From Streptomyces venezuelae (GTDB lineage: Bacteria > Actinomycetota > Actinomycetes > Streptomycetales > Streptomycetaceae), in the NCBI RefSeq assembly GCF_008642375.1, contig NZ_CP029194.1, forward strand, positions 620,001-684,000: a stretch of DNA of 64,000 nucleotides. The letters run 5' to 3'. A model generated the notes under the pieces. It was not told the DNA's origin and ran no database searches. It saw only the letters and a program-made list of their open reading frames with translations. A program made the position numbers and the translations under genes. This document shows positions 17,181-26,456 of this stretch, piece by piece (position 1 is the stretch's first letter; each line of letters opens with the position of its first letter).

Positions 17181-18350
17181 TCAGAGCGTGAGCGGGGTGC
17201 CGTCCTCGGTGAGGACGCGCTGCGCGGTGGCGAAGGCGGAGTTGGCCGCGGGCACCCCGCAGTAGACGGCGGAGTGCAGCAGCACCTCCTTGATGTCCTC
17301 GGGGGTGAGTCCGTTGCGGATGGCGGCGCGGACGTGCATCGCCAGCTCCTCCTGGTGCCCGTGGGCGATCAGGGCGGTGAGGGTGAGGCAGCTGCGGGTG
17401 CGCCGGTCGAGGCCGGGGCGGGTCCAGATCTCGCCCCAGGCGTACCGGGTGATGTAGTCCTGGAAGTCGGCGGTGAAGTCGGTGGTGCGGGCGACGGCCC
17501 GGTCCACATGGGCGTCACCGAGGACGGCCCGGCGGACCGCCATGCCCTCGGCGTACCGGTTGTCGTCGGAGTCGGGTGTGCCGAAGTGGCCGAGGAGTGC
17601 GGAGAGGACCGCTTCGGGCCGTTCGGCGGGGGCGAGGTGGGCGGCGCCGGCGAGTTCGAGGAGGCTCGCGTCGGGGATGCCGTCGGCGAGTTCGCGGGAG
17701 TGCGCGGGGGGTGTGGCCGTGTCGGCGCGGCCGGCGACGAGCAGGGTGGGCGCCGTGATGCGGGGCAGCTCGGGGCGGAGGTCGTACGCGGCGAGGGCGT
17801 CGCAGCAGGCCGCGTACCCCTCGGCGTCGGCGGCGCACAGGTCGTCCAGGAGACGGTCGGCGGTGTGTGTGCCGGCGAAGTCGGGGGTGAACCAGCGTCC
17901 GAGGGCCCCGGGCGCGACGGCGTCGGTGCCCTTCTCGCGTACGAGGGCGGCCCTCTCGTGCCAGCCGGCGGGCTCGCCGAAGCGGGCGGAGGAGCAGACG
18001 AGCGCGAGGCGGGTGACCCGCTCCGGGTGGTGGGCGGCGAGGTGGGCGCCGACGGCGCCGCCGAGGGAGATCCCGGCGTAGGCGAACTGTTCGGCGCCGA
18101 GGTGGTCGGCGAGGGCGAGGACGAGGGCCGCCAGGTCGCCCACGCGGGTGGCGCCGGGGGCGGTGCCGGCCGGCGTCCCGGCGGGGGTGCCGCCGTGGCC
18201 GGGCAGGTCGTAGCGGACGACGCGGTGGCGGCGGGCGAGGGCGGGGACCTGGGCGTCCCAGACGGCGAGCGAGGTGCCGAGGGACGGGCCGAGGATGAGG
18301 ACGGGCGCCTGGGCGGGGCCGTCGATGCGGTGGTGGAGAACGCTGGTCAC
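17181..18350 (-). CDS. pcaL: Bifunctional 3-oxoadipate enol-lactonase / 4-carboxymuconolactone decarboxylase
   Basis: The 389-residue fusion joins two steps of the protocatechuate branch. Residues 1 to about 255 are an alpha/beta hydrolase (PcaD) with nucleophile Ser95 in GISLGG, an acid in AGRADTATPP and His in GAAHLAPAE. Residues about 265-389 are the PcaC decarboxylase (AhpD-like fold), with RTRSCLTLTALIAHGHQEEL and NGLTPEDIKEVLLHSAVYCG. PcaC makes 3-oxoadipate enol-lactone and PcaD hydrolyses it to 3-oxoadipate. Such PcaL fusions are known in Streptomyces and Rhodococcus. The GTG start overlaps the pcaB stop by 4 nt (GTGA), implying translational coupling. Confidence 0.95.
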   Translation of the reverse strand: MTSVLHHRIDGPAQAPVLILGPSLGTSLAVWDAQVPALARRHRVVRYDLPGHGGTPAGTPAGTAPGATRVGDLAALVLALADHLGAEQFAYAGISLGGAVGAHLAAHHPERVTRLALVCSSARFGEPAGWHERAALVREKGTDAVAPGALGRWFTPDFAGTHTADRLLDDLCAADAEGYAACCDALAAYDLRPELPRITAPTLLVAGRADTATPPAHSRELADGIPDASLLELAGAAHLAPAERPEAVLSALLGHFGTPDSDDNRYAEGMAVRRAVLGDAHVDRAVARTTDFTADFQDYITRYAWGEIWTRPGLDRRTRSCLTLTALIAHGHQEELAMHVRAAIRNGLTPEDIKEVLLHSAVYCGVPAANSAFATAQRVLTEDGTPLTL

Positions 18351-19762
18351 GGGCGGCCTTCCGGGTCGGCGGAGGGCTGCCTCCGCAGGGCGTGGTCGAC
18401 GAGCAGGGGAGCCGCGCCGGTCGCGCCGGACGGATCCGCGAGGGCACGGAGCCGTGCGGAGGCGATCCGGCCGGTCAGCTCGGGGGCGGCGACGAGCAGC
18501 TCCGCGAGGTCACGGTCCTCCTCGGCCGCCCGCCGGGAGAGCCGGTCGAGGAGGGCGCGGGCCTCGGCCCGGCCGAGGACGTCCGCCAGGGCGGCGGCGA
18601 GGCGTTCGCTCGTGACGAGGCCGCGGGTGCGGTGCAGGTTCTCCAGCATCCGGTCGGGACGGACGCGGAGTCCTCGGGCGAGTTCGGCGGTGTGGTGGGC
18701 GGCGGAGCCCGCGAGCCTGAGCAGGTCCCGCAGGGGCTGCCACTCGGCGTGCCAGGCGCCGGCCGGCCGCTCGTCCTCGGCGGCGAGCGAGCCGAGGAGT
18801 ACGGCGGCGAGCGCGGGGGCCTGACGGGCGGCCGAGGCGACGAGGGTGGCGCGGACGGGGTTGCTCTTGTGCGGCATGGCGGAGGAGCCGCCGCCGCGGC
18901 CCTCGGCGAGTTCGGCGGTCTCCGTGCGGGCGAGCCGGAGGACGTCCGCGGCGGGCTTGCCGAGTGCGGCGGCGGTGAAGGCGAGCGCCGTCGCGAGGTC
19001 GGCGACCGGGGTGCGCAGGGTGTGCCAGGGCAGGACGGGCGCGGCGAGTCCGAGTTCCGCCGCGTATCGCTCGGCGAGCTCCGGGCCGCTGCCGGGAGCG
19101 CCCGCCAGGTACTCGAAGGCGGCCAGGGTGCCTGCCGCGCCGCCCAGTTGGGCGGGGAGGCGCAGGGCGGAGAGCCGGTCGGCCGCGTCGAGGGCGAGGT
19201 GGCGCCAGCCGGCGGCCTTGAGCCCGAATGTGGTGGGCACGGCGTGCTGGCCGAGGGTGCGGCCGGCCATCGGGGTGTCGCGGTGGGCGGCGGCGAGCCG
19301 CCCGAACGTCTCGGCGGCCCGGTGCAGTTCGGCGGTGATGAGCGGGACGGTACGGGCCGCGACCAGCATCGTGGCGGTGTCCAGGACGTCCTGGCTGGTC
19401 GCGCCCCGGTGGACGTACGGCGCGGCGTGCGCGGGGACGGCAGCGGTGAGCGCGGTGACGAGCGGGATGACGGGGTTGCCGCCGGCGCGGGCGCGCAGTG
19501 CGAGGTCGCGCGCGTCGAACCGGTCGGCGCGGGCCGCCTCGGTCACGGCCTCGGCCGCCGGGCCCGGGGCGTGACCGAGGCCGGCCTGGGCCCGGGTGAG
19601 CGCGGCCTCGGCGTCGAGCATCGCCTGGAGGTAGGCGTGGTCGCCGGTGGCTTGCTCGGCGGCGGTGCCCGCGCTGACGGGGGCGAGGAGGCCTACGTCG
19701 TACCCGTCGGCGCCTGGGCCCGTGTCGGACCCGCCGTTGCCCAGGGGCTCAGCGGAAGTCAA
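18347..19762 (-). CDS. pcaB: 3-carboxy-cis,cis-muconate cycloisomerase
   Basis: This 471-residue member of the fumarase/aspartase superfamily cyclises 3-carboxymuconate to 4-carboxymuconolactone. Family features are GDHAYLQAMLDAEAALTRAQ near the start, HRGATSQDVLDTATML, and the signature loop GGGSSAMPHKSNPVRA that carries the catalytic serine. I chose TTG 19762, which overlaps the end of pcaG by 14 nt. No other start exists before the conserved VGLLAPVSAGTAAEQATGD block, and the residues upstream belong to pcaG in another frame. Its stop overlaps the pcaL start. Confidence 0.92.
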   Translation of the reverse strand: MTSAEPLGNGGSDTGPGADGYDVGLLAPVSAGTAAEQATGDHAYLQAMLDAEAALTRAQAGLGHAPGPAAEAVTEAARADRFDARDLALRARAGGNPVIPLVTALTAAVPAHAAPYVHRGATSQDVLDTATMLVAARTVPLITAELHRAAETFGRLAAAHRDTPMAGRTLGQHAVPTTFGLKAAGWRHLALDAADRLSALRLPAQLGGAAGTLAAFEYLAGAPGSGPELAERYAAELGLAAPVLPWHTLRTPVADLATALAFTAAALGKPAADVLRLARTETAELAEGRGGGSSAMPHKSNPVRATLVASAARQAPALAAVLLGSLAAEDERPAGAWHAEWQPLRDLLRLAGSAAHHTAELARGLRVRPDRMLENLHRTRGLVTSERLAAALADVLGRAEARALLDRLSRRAAEEDRDLAELLVAAPELTGRIASARLRALADPSGATGAAPLLVDHALRRQPSADPEGRP

Positions 19763-20324
19763 GGAACACCGTCTCGTCGGCGCCCTGGAGGCGGATGTCG
19801 AAGCGGTGGACGCCCGGCCCGTCCTCCGTGGCGAGCAGGGTCGCGCGCCGCTCGGGCGCGAGGCCGGCGAGCAGCGGGGCGGCGTCGGTGGCCGGGCCCG
19901 GCAGGTAGATCCGGGTGTACAGGTGGTGGAGCAGGCCCCGGGCGAAGACGCAGACGGAGAGGTACGGGACGCCGCCCGGCGGGAGGGTCCGGACGGCCCA
20001 GTGTCCGTCGGCGTCGGTGGCGATCCGTCCGAAGCCGGTGAAGGTGACGCCGTCACGGCCCGCGTATCCGCCGGTGACGGGGTCGCGCCGGAGGGAGCCG
20101 GGGGCGCCGGAGCGGCCGCCGTCGGGGCCCGGCTGCCAGATCTCCACGATCGCGTCGGGGACGGGGGCGCCGCCGCCGTCGTACACGTATCCGTGGACGG
20201 TGAGGGTGCCGGGGTGTCCGGCGGGCGCGATGTCGGGTCCGCCGGGGAAGGGCAGGGCGTAGCCGTAGAAGGGACCGACCGTCTGCGAGGGCGTGGGAGG
20301 GAGGGTCCGGGGGTCGGGGCTCAT
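19749..20324 (-). CDS. pcaG: Protocatechuate 3,4-dioxygenase alpha subunit
   Basis: This 191-residue subunit has the intradiol dioxygenase beta-barrel: PTPSQTVGPFYGYALPF at the start, DAIVEIWQPG, GFGRIATDADGHWAVRTLPP and LYTRIYLPG. The alpha chain lacks the complete Tyr2His2 iron site but helps form the active-site pocket at the alpha/beta interface. It starts at ATG 20324, overlapping the pcaH stop by 4 nt, which fits equimolar synthesis of the two subunits. Confidence 0.95.
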   Translation of the reverse strand: MSPDPRTLPPTPSQTVGPFYGYALPFPGGPDIAPAGHPGTLTVHGYVYDGGGAPVPDAIVEIWQPGPDGGRSGAPGSLRRDPVTGGYAGRDGVTFTGFGRIATDADGHWAVRTLPPGGVPYLSVCVFARGLLHHLYTRIYLPGPATDAAPLLAGLAPERRATLLATEDGPGVHRFDIRLQGADETVFLDFR

Positions 20325-21073
20325 CGGCCTTCCTCGATCCAGGTCGCGGCGGGGCCGTCGAGGACGATGTCCCAGCGGTAGCCGAGCGACCGCTCGGGGG
20401 TGGACAGGTCGTGGTCGTAGGTGGCGACGAGCCGCTCGCGCGCCGCGTCGTCGGTGACGGACTGGAGGATCGGGTCGTACGCGAAGAGCGGGTCGCCGGG
20501 GAAGTACATCTGGGTGACGAGCCGCTGGGTGAACGCCGTACCGAAGAGCGAGAAGTGGATGTGCGCGGGGCGCCAGGCGTTGTCGTGGTTGCGCCAGGGG
20601 TAGGCCCCGGGCTTGATCGTGGTGAACGCGTACGTGCCCTGGTCGTCCGTCAGGCACCGCCCGAAGCCGGTGAAGTTCGGGTCGAGCGGCGCCGGGTGCT
20701 GGTCACGGAGGTGGGCGTAGCGGCCGGCGGCGTTGGCCTGCCACAGTTCCACGAGCTGGCCGCGTACGGGCCGTCCGGCGCGGTCGAGGACGCGGCCGGT
20801 GACGGTGATGCGTTCGCCGAGCGGCTCCCCCGCGTGGGCCAGGGTGAGGTCGGCGTCGGTCTCGGTGACGTCGGTGACGCCGAAGACCGGTCCGGAGAGT
20901 TCGACGGCCTCGGGGTCGTGGACGGTCACCGGCGGCCGGAGGGGGTGGCGCAGCGCGCTGCTGCGGTAGGGGGCGTAGTCCCGGGCGGGGTGGTGGCGCA
21001 CCTGCCCGGCGGCGAGGTAGTCCTTCCGCTCACCGTCGATCTCTCGCGAGATGTCCTGCTGCGTCAGTGTCAT
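20321..21073 (-). CDS. pcaH: Protocatechuate 3,4-dioxygenase beta subunit (iron-binding)
   Basis: The 250-residue catalytic subunit cleaves protocatechuate between the two hydroxylated carbons using non-haem Fe3+. The four ligands are visible: Tyr in AAGRYAHLRDQ, Tyr in KPGAYPWRNHD, and two His in WRPAHIHFSLFG. The N-terminal region with ALRHPLRPPV and the C-terminal YRWDIVLDGPAATW are standard for PcaH. ATG 21073 follows AGGACGTC, and the gene starts 9 nt after the pcaF stop. It directly precedes and overlaps pcaG. Confidence 0.95.
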   Translation of the reverse strand: MTLTQQDISREIDGERKDYLAAGQVRHHPARDYAPYRSSALRHPLRPPVTVHDPEAVELSGPVFGVTDVTETDADLTLAHAGEPLGERITVTGRVLDRAGRPVRGQLVELWQANAAGRYAHLRDQHPAPLDPNFTGFGRCLTDDQGTYAFTTIKPGAYPWRNHDNAWRPAHIHFSLFGTAFTQRLVTQMYFPGDPLFAYDPILQSVTDDAARERLVATYDHDLSTPERSLGYRWDIVLDGPAATWIEEGR

Positions 21074-21082
21074 GACGTCCTG

Positions 21083-22279
21083 TCACCTTTCCAGTACGAG
21101 GGCGAGTCCCTGGCCGACGCCGATGCAGAGCGTGGCGAGGCCGGTGCCGGAGCCGAGGGCGGCGAGCCGGTGGGCGACGGTTCCGGCGAGCCGGGCCCCG
21201 GAGGAGCCGAGGGGGTGTCCGAGCGCGATGGCTCCGCCGTGGGGGTTGACGACGGAGGGGTCGAGCTCGGGCCACTCGGCTAGGCAGCCGAGGGCCTGGG
21301 CGGCGAAGGCCTCGTTGAGCTCCAGGGTGGAGAGGCCGGCGAAGGTGCGGCCCGCGCGGGCCAGCGCGCGCCGGGCGGCTTCGACGGGGCCGAGGCCGAA
21401 GTACTGCGGTTCGATGCCGCTGACGCCGGAGGCGGTGATCCGGGCGAGGGGTTCGCGGCCGGTGGCGCGCAGGCCGTCCTCGTCGGTGATCAGGAGGGCG
21501 GAGGCGCCGTCGTTGAGGGGCGAGGCGTTGCCCGCGGTGACGGTGCCGTCCTGGCGGAAGACGGGCTTGAGGCGGGCGAGGGCGGCGAGGGAGGTGTCCG
21601 CGCGGACGGACTCGTCGCGGTCGAGGAGGACACCGCCGGTGCCGGTGCCTTCGACGGGGACGACCTCGGCGTCGAAGGCGCCCGTGGCCCAGGCCTCGGC
21701 GGCCTTGGCGTGACTGGCGAGGGCGTAGGCGTCCTGCTCCTCGCGGCCGATGGCGTGCTTCTCCGCGACGAGTTCGGCGCCCTCGCCGAGGGACACGGTC
21801 CACTCGGCGGGCATGCGCGGGTTGACCATCCGCCAGCCGAGGGTGGTGGAGTGGAGCTCCTGGTGGCCGGCGGGGTAGGCGCGGTCGGGCTTGGGCAGCA
21901 CCCAGGGGGCTCGGCTCATCGACTCGACGCCGCCCGCGAGGACGACGGAGGCGTCACCGACGGCGACGGCGCGGTAGGCCTGGATCACGGCCTCCAGGCC
22001 GGAGCCGCAGAGCCGGTTCACGGTGACACCGGGGACGGTGACGGGCACTCCGGCGAGGAGCCCGGCCATGCGGGCGACGTCCCGGTTCTCCTCTCCGGCG
22101 CCGTTGGCGTTGCCGAGGAACACATCGTCGATCCGGGCGGGGTCGATCGCGGGCGTACGGTCGAGCAGGGCGCGCAGGACGTGGGCGGCGAGGTCGTCCG
22201 GGCGGACGCCGGCGAGCGCGCCGCCGTAGCGGCCGACCGGGGTCCGTACGGCGTCGACGATGTAGACGTCCTTGGTCAC
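21083..22279 (-). CDS. pcaF: 3-oxoadipyl-CoA thiolase
   Basis: This 398-residue thiolase splits 3-oxoadipyl-CoA with CoA into succinyl-CoA and acetyl-CoA, the last step of the beta-ketoadipate pathway. The acylated cysteine is Cys91 in [12 protein letters not shown]. The acid/base motifs [19 protein letters not shown] (His) and TLCIGVGQG (Cys) are near the C-terminus. The assignment over generic acetyl-CoA acetyltransferase rests on its place between pcaIJ and pcaHG. The GTG start overlaps the pcaJ stop by 4 nt. Confidence 0.93.
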   Translation of the reverse strand: MTKDVYIVDAVRTPVGRYGGALAGVRPDDLAAHVLRALLDRTPAIDPARIDDVFLGNANGAGEENRDVARMAGLLAGVPVTVPGVTVNRLCGSGLEAVIQAYRAVAVGDASVVLAGGVESMSRAPWVLPKPDRAYPAGHQELHSTTLGWRMVNPRMPAEWTVSLGEGAELVAEKHAIGREEQDAYALASHAKAAEAWATGAFDAEVVPVEGTGTGGVLLDRDESVRADTSLAALARLKPVFRQDGTVTAGNASPLNDGASALLITDEDGLRATGREPLARITASGVSGIEPQYFGLGPVEAARRALARAGRTFAGLSTLELNEAFAAQALGCLAEWPELDPSVVNPHGGAIALGHPLGSSGARLAGTVAHRLAALGSGTGLATLCIGVGQGLALVLER

Positions 22280-22941
22280 GGGGTCTCCTCCGCGTGTGCG
22301 GCGACGGACAGGGGTACGCGCACGGGCGCCGCGGTGCGGCGCGTGATCTCGTCCACGCTCACGCCTGGCGCGGTCTCGACGAGGACGAGTCCGTCCGCGG
22401 TGACGTCGAGGACGCCGAGGTCGGTGATGATCCGGTGGACGCAGGCGCGGCCGGTGAGCGGCAGGGTGCAGGTGTCGACGATCTTCGGTGAGCCGTCCTT
22501 GGCGGTGTGCTCGGTGAGGACGAGGACCCGCCGGACGCCGTGGACGAGGTCCATGGCGCCGCCCATGCCCTTGACCATCCGGCCGGGGACGGCCCAGTTG
22601 GCGAGGTCGCCGCGGGCGGAGACCTGCATGGCGCCGAGGACGGCCGTGTCGATGTGGCCGCCGCGGATCATCCCGAAGGACAGGGAGGAGTCGAAGAAGG
22701 AGGAACCCGGCAGGACGGTGACGGTCTCTTTGCCGGCGTTGATCAGGTCGGGGTCGACCTCGTCGTCGTAGGGGTACGGGCCGACGCCGAGGAGGCCGTT
22801 CTCCGACTGGAGGACGACGTCGACGCCCTCGGGGAGGAAGCCCGGGACCCGGGTCGGCAGTCCGATCCCGAGGTTGACGTAGGAGCCGTCGGTCAGCTCG
22901 CGGGCGGCGCGGGCCGCCATCTCGTCCCTGGTCCAGCTCAT
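22276..22941 (-). CDS. pcaJ: 3-oxoadipate CoA-transferase beta subunit
   Basis: This 221-residue subunit carries the [10 protein letters not shown] motif (about residues 46-55), whose glutamate forms the covalent CoA thioester in class I CoA transferases. Other family blocks are [34 protein letters not shown] and [12 protein letters not shown]. With PcaI it moves CoA from succinyl-CoA to 3-oxoadipate. The start overlaps the pcaI stop by 4 nt. Confidence 0.94.
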   Translation of the reverse strand: MSWTRDEMAARAARELTDGSYVNLGIGLPTRVPGFLPEGVDVVLQSENGLLGVGPYPYDDEVDPDLINAGKETVTVLPGSSFFDSSLSFGMIRGGHIDTAVLGAMQVSARGDLANWAVPGRMVKGMGGAMDLVHGVRRVLVLTEHTAKDGSPKIVDTCTLPLTGRACVHRIITDLGVLDVTADGLVLVETAPGVSVDEITRRTAAPVRVPLSVAAHAEETP

Positions 22942-23696
22942 CGCGTGCGTACCGTCCTTCGCTCGATGCCCTTGGCGGCGGCCTCTTCGGGGGTCAGGGC
23001 CACGACCCGCTGCACGAACACGCCGGGCAGGTGGATCGCGTCGGGGTCGAGCTCGCCCGGCTCCACGAGCTCCTCGACCTCGGCGATCGTGATCCGGCCG
23101 GCCATGGCGGCGAGCGGGTTGAAGTTGCGGGCGGAGCGGCGGAAGACGAGGTTGCCGTGGCGGTCGCCGCGGGCGGCGCGGACCAGGGCGAAGTCGGTGG
23201 TGATGCCGTGTTCGAGGACGTGGGGGCGGCCGTCGTAGTCGCGGACCTCCTTGGGCGGGGAGGCGACCGCCACGCCGCCGTCGGGGGCGTACCGCCAGGG
23301 CAGTCCGCCCTCGGCGGCCTGGGTGCCGACGCCGGCGGGCGTGAAGAAGGCGGGGATGCCACAGCCGCCGGCGCGCAGCCGCTCGGCGAGGGTGCCCTGC
23401 GGGGTGAGCTCCAGCTCCAGTTCGCCGCCGAGGTAGCGACGGGCGAACTCCTTGTTGTCGCCGATGTACGAGCCCGTCACGCGGACGATGCGGCCGTCGG
23501 CGAGGAGGATGCCGAGGCCGCCGCCGTCGACGCCGCAGTTGTTCGACACGACGCTCAGCCGGCCGGCGCCCTGGGCGTGCAGGGCCCGGATGAGGGCGTC
23601 CGGCACCCCGCTCAGCCCGAAGCCTCCGACGGCGAGCGAGGCTCCGTCTCCGATGTCCGCCACCGCATCGGCAGCGGATGTCACCACTTTGTCCAT
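22938..23696 (-). CDS. pcaI: 3-oxoadipate CoA-transferase alpha subunit
   Basis: This 252-residue subunit shows the glycine-rich entry [19 protein letters not shown], the [15 protein letters not shown] block and [21 protein letters not shown], all standard for the CoA-binding subunit. It is the first gene of the leftward pcaIJFHGBL-pobA operon. ATG 23696 is the only start matching the family; its ribosome site is weak. The 182-nt region to the divergent regulator contains a nested palindrome at 23734-23766, well placed to control this promoter. Confidence 0.94.
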   Translation of the reverse strand: MDKVVTSAADAVADIGDGASLAVGGFGLSGVPDALIRALHAQGAGRLSVVSNNCGVDGGGLGILLADGRIVRVTGSYIGDNKEFARRYLGGELELELTPQGTLAERLRAGGCGIPAFFTPAGVGTQAAEGGLPWRYAPDGGVAVASPPKEVRDYDGRPHVLEHGITTDFALVRAARGDRHGNLVFRRSARNFNPLAAMAGRITIAEVEELVEPGELDPDAIHLPGVFVQRVVALTPEEAAAKGIERRTVRTR

Positions 23697-23733
23697 ATAA
23701 CGACCCGTTTCACTGAGGATTGACGGTGATCAC

Positions 23734-23766
23734 GTTCGCCTGGTGAACTTATGTTCATCAGCGAAC
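23734..23766. promoter_or_regulatory. Nested palindromic operator in the pcaI-pcaR divergent region
   Basis: GTTCGC (23734-23739) mirrors GCGAAC (23761-23766), and inside it TGAAC (23744-23748) mirrors GTTCA (23753-23757) around TTAT. The two dyads are centred within half a base of each other. Location and symmetry fit the binding site of the divergent IclR-type regulator, repressing or activating both directions. Confidence 0.6.
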
Positions 23767-23878
23767 GCGGGGTGAGTGTCGGCCCACGCTTCGGGCCGTG
23801 TCAACGGCGCCGGGTACGGTTTCCGCGTCGTGACCCGACATCGTGACCGGCTCGCGACCGACAGAAGGAGGCCAGAGG

Positions 23879-25609
23879 ATGGCGCAGCGCACGGAGCCCG
23901 ACGGGCCCCCGGAGGAGCTCGTCGGGCCGCTGGGGCGTGGACTCGCCGTGCTGCGCGCGGTGGCCGCCGGGCCGGGGAGCCGCCACCGCCCCGGCGATCT
24001 CGCGCGCGCCACGGGCCTTGCCAGGTCGACCGTCGACCGCGTGGCCACGACGCTCCTGCGGCTCGGGTACGTCCGCGCCGAGGAGCGCGACCTGCTGCTC
24101 GCGCCGCGCGCGGCGGCGCTGGGCAACGCCTACCTGTCCTCGACCGGCCTGCCGGAGGCCGTCGGGCCGCACGCCGTCGCCCTCGCCGACGAGCTCGACG
24201 AGTCCGTGTCCGTGGCGGTCCCCGACGGGGACGGGGTGCGCTTCGTGGCGCAGGCCGCGCGACGGCGCGCCATGGCCATCTCGTTCCGCGCGGGGGACGT
24301 CCTCCCGGCCGAACGCTGCGCGCCCGGGGCGCTGTTCGCCGCCGGCTGGTCGGACGCGGAGTGGGAGACCTGGCGGGCACGGCACCGCGAGGACCCGCTG
24401 GACTCCGCCTTCCCGGCCGTTCCGCCCCGTAGGCCCTCCGGGACCGACGGGGGTGACAGGACCGACGGGGGCGGAGGGGTCGACGGGGCCACCGTGGCCG
24501 AGGGGGCGACGGACGCCGTGGAGGCCGGCTTCCGCGCCCGCGCGCGCCGGAGCCGTACGGACGGCTGGGCCGCCGACGACCAGCTCATCGAGGCCGGACT
24601 GATCGCCGTGGCCCTGCCCGTCCGCGACGACACCGGGGCCGTCGTCTGCGCGGTCAGCGTGGTCAGCCACACGAGCCGGCACGACATCGGCTCCCTCGCC
24701 GGCGTCGCCCTGCCGCCGCTGCGCGCGGCCGTCGCGGCGATGGAGGCCGCCCTCGCCTCGGCCTCATCGGCCGAGCGCGCCGAGCCGCCCGCCGGGCCCG
24801 GTGCGGCGGCGCTCAAGGAGGAGTTGGGCTCGGGGTTCCTGCAGTCGCTCGCGCGCGGCCTGGACGTCCTGTGCGCGTTCGGCGCGGTCCGCGGACCGGC
24901 CAGGCTGACCGAGCTGGCCCGGCTGACGGGGCTTCCCCGCGCCACCGCCCGGCGGTCGCTGATCACCCTGCGCCACCTCGGATACGTACGGGAGGACGAG
25001 GACGGTTTCCGCGTGCTCCCCCGTGTCCTGGAGCTCGGCCACGCGCGCGTGTCGGGGCTCACGCTCGTCGAGATCGCCACCCCGCACCTCGCCGAACTGG
25101 TGGTCCGGGTCCACGAGTCGGCGTCCGTCGCGGTGCTCGACGGGGAGGACATCCGCTACGTCGCCCGCGTGGCGAGCTCCCGGATCATGCACATCGACAT
25201 CAGGGTGGGCACCCGTCTGCCGGCCTACGCGACCTCGATGGGCCGGGTCCTGCTCGGCGCCCTGCCCGAGAAGGAGCGGGAAGCGGCCCTCGCGGGCGTG
25301 CGGCCCGAGGCGCTCACGCCCCGCACGGTGGCGACGCCCGAGGCGCTGGCCGAGGCGGTCGCCGAGACCGCGCGGCGCGGCTACGGGTGGGTGGAGCAGG
25401 AGCTGGAGGAGGGGCTGCGCTCACTCGCCGCGCCGGTGACGGACGGCCGGGGCCGGGTGGTCGCCGCCGTGAACGTGGCGCTGCACGCGGGCCGAGGCAC
25501 CCCGGAGGAGAGCCTCGCCGAGCTGCTCCCCCACCTCCTCGCGACGGCGGCCGCGATCAGCGGCGACCTCGCCGCGGTGAGCCGCTGGTCCCCCGTGCGC
25601 GTCTCCTGA
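23879..25609 (+). CDS. pcaR: Tandem IclR-family regulator of the pca operon
   Basis: This 576-residue protein is two complete IclR regulators in one chain. Half 1 (about 15-300) has a winged helix (HRPGDLARATGLARSTVDRV) and an effector domain interrupted by a Gly/Asp/Thr-rich insertion at about 185-215. Half 2 (about 318-570) has FLQSLARGLDVLCAFGAVRG, the helix-turn-helix PARLTELARLTGLPRATARR and a canonical PcaR/PobR-type effector domain (RIMHIDIRVGTRLPAYATSM). The ATG at 23879 is set by AAGGAGG 7 nt upstream. Divergent orientation and the nested palindrome indicate control of pcaIJFHGBL-pobA. S. coelicolor uses the MarR protein PcaV for this job, so this is a different regulator for the same operon. 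The continuous frame rules out a simple two-gene arrangement. Confidence 0.85.
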   Translation: MAQRTEPDGPPEELVGPLGRGLAVLRAVAAGPGSRHRPGDLARATGLARSTVDRVATTLLRLGYVRAEERDLLLAPRAAALGNAYLSSTGLPEAVGPHAVALADELDESVSVAVPDGDGVRFVAQAARRRAMAISFRAGDVLPAERCAPGALFAAGWSDAEWETWRARHREDPLDSAFPAVPPRRPSGTDGGDRTDGGGGVDGATVAEGATDAVEAGFRARARRSRTDGWAADDQLIEAGLIAVALPVRDDTGAVVCAVSVVSHTSRHDIGSLAGVALPPLRAAVAAMEAALASASSAERAEPPAGPGAAALKEELGSGFLQSLARGLDVLCAFGAVRGPARLTELARLTGLPRATARRSLITLRHLGYVREDEDGFRVLPRVLELGHARVSGLTLVEIATPHLAELVVRVHESASVAVLDGEDIRYVARVASSRIMHIDIRVGTRLPAYATSMGRVLLGALPEKEREAALAGVRPEALTPRTVATPEALAEAVAETARRGYGWVEQELEEGLRSLAAPVTDGRGRVVAAVNVALHAGRGTPEESLAELLPHLLATAAAISGDLAAVSRWSPVRVS

Positions 25610-25630
25610 GGGGGCGGTTCGCGGGGGGGC

Positions 25631-26266
25631 TCAGTCGCTGACCGCGAGGCGGACGGCGAAGGCGCCGATGACGGTGCCCGTGACCCGGTCGAGGACCCGC
25701 CGGGAGCGGGGCCTGCGCAGCCAGGTGCCCAGGGCGGTCGCGGAGGCGATCAGGACGGTGGACCAGATCGTGCCGAGGGCGATGTGGACGCCGGTCAGGA
25801 GCAGGCCGGTGGTGAAGTGGGGTGCCTCGGCGGGGATGAACTGGGGCAGGACGGCGACGTAGAAGACACCCACCTTGGGGTTGAGGAGATTCGTCAGAGT
25901 GCCCTGGCGCCAGCCGCCGGAGAGCGTGTCGGCCTCCGCGCCGCCGTCCGTCGCCTCGGGGGCCTCGCCCCGCCCGCGGAAGGTGTCGTGGACCATGCGG
26001 ACCGCCATCCACAGCAGGTAGGCCGCGCCGGCCCAGCGCAGGATCTCGTAGGCGAGCTGAGAGGCGGTGAGGAGCGCGGTCACGCCGAGGGAGGTGAGGG
26101 CGCCCCAGACGAGGGTGCCGGTCTGGACGCCGAGGACGACTCCCCATGCGCGGGTGCGCCGGCCGAGGGCGGCGGTGCGCAGGATGACGGCCGTGTCGAG
26201 GCCGGGGGTGAGAGTGAGGAGCCCCACGACGAGGGCGAAGGACCACAGCGCGGTACTCATAGCCAT
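25631..26266 (-). CDS. LysE/RhtB family amino-acid exporter
   Basis: The 211-residue protein has six hydrophobic segments. The family opening LVVGLLTLTPGLDTAVILRT (P-G-x-D-x motif) and GWRQGTLTNLLNPKVGVFYV (N-P-K motif) are both present. A short acidic loop (GRGEAPEATDGGAEADTLSG) lies between helices 3 and 4. LysE/RhtB proteins export amino acids such as lysine, homoserine or threonine; the cargo is not predictable here. ATG 26266 (MAMSTALWSF) has GGTGG upstream, and ATG 26260 is an equally possible start. It converges with pcaR, with only 21 nt between the stops. Confidence 0.85.
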   Translation of the reverse strand: MAMSTALWSFALVVGLLTLTPGLDTAVILRTAALGRRTRAWGVVLGVQTGTLVWGALTSLGVTALLTASQLAYEILRWAGAAYLLWMAVRMVHDTFRGRGEAPEATDGGAEADTLSGGWRQGTLTNLLNPKVGVFYVAVLPQFIPAEAPHFTTGLLLTGVHIALGTIWSTVLIASATALGTWLRRPRSRRVLDRVTGTVIGAFAVRLAVSD

Positions 26267-26456
26267 GGAAGGCCACCGTATCGTAGGGAGTGTGGCGGGC
26301 CGGAGCCACGGTCCTGTCACATGGCGGCACATGAGCACAGAGGCAAGCGCACGGAGGCAACCCGACGCGCGGATTCCGCGTCCTTCCGCACGGACGGCGT
26401 CGGCCGGTACGACGCCTCTCGCCCACGGCCACCGGGAACAGGGAACAGGACACGCG

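Noticed and set aside
20325-20657. Upstream extension of pcaG
   Set aside because: It lies inside pcaH in another frame. ATG 20324 gives the ATGA overlap and the normal length.
23879-25609. Frameshifted or falsely merged pair of regulator genes
   Set aside because: There is one uninterrupted frame, one ribosome site and a continuous linker, so it is a true fusion.
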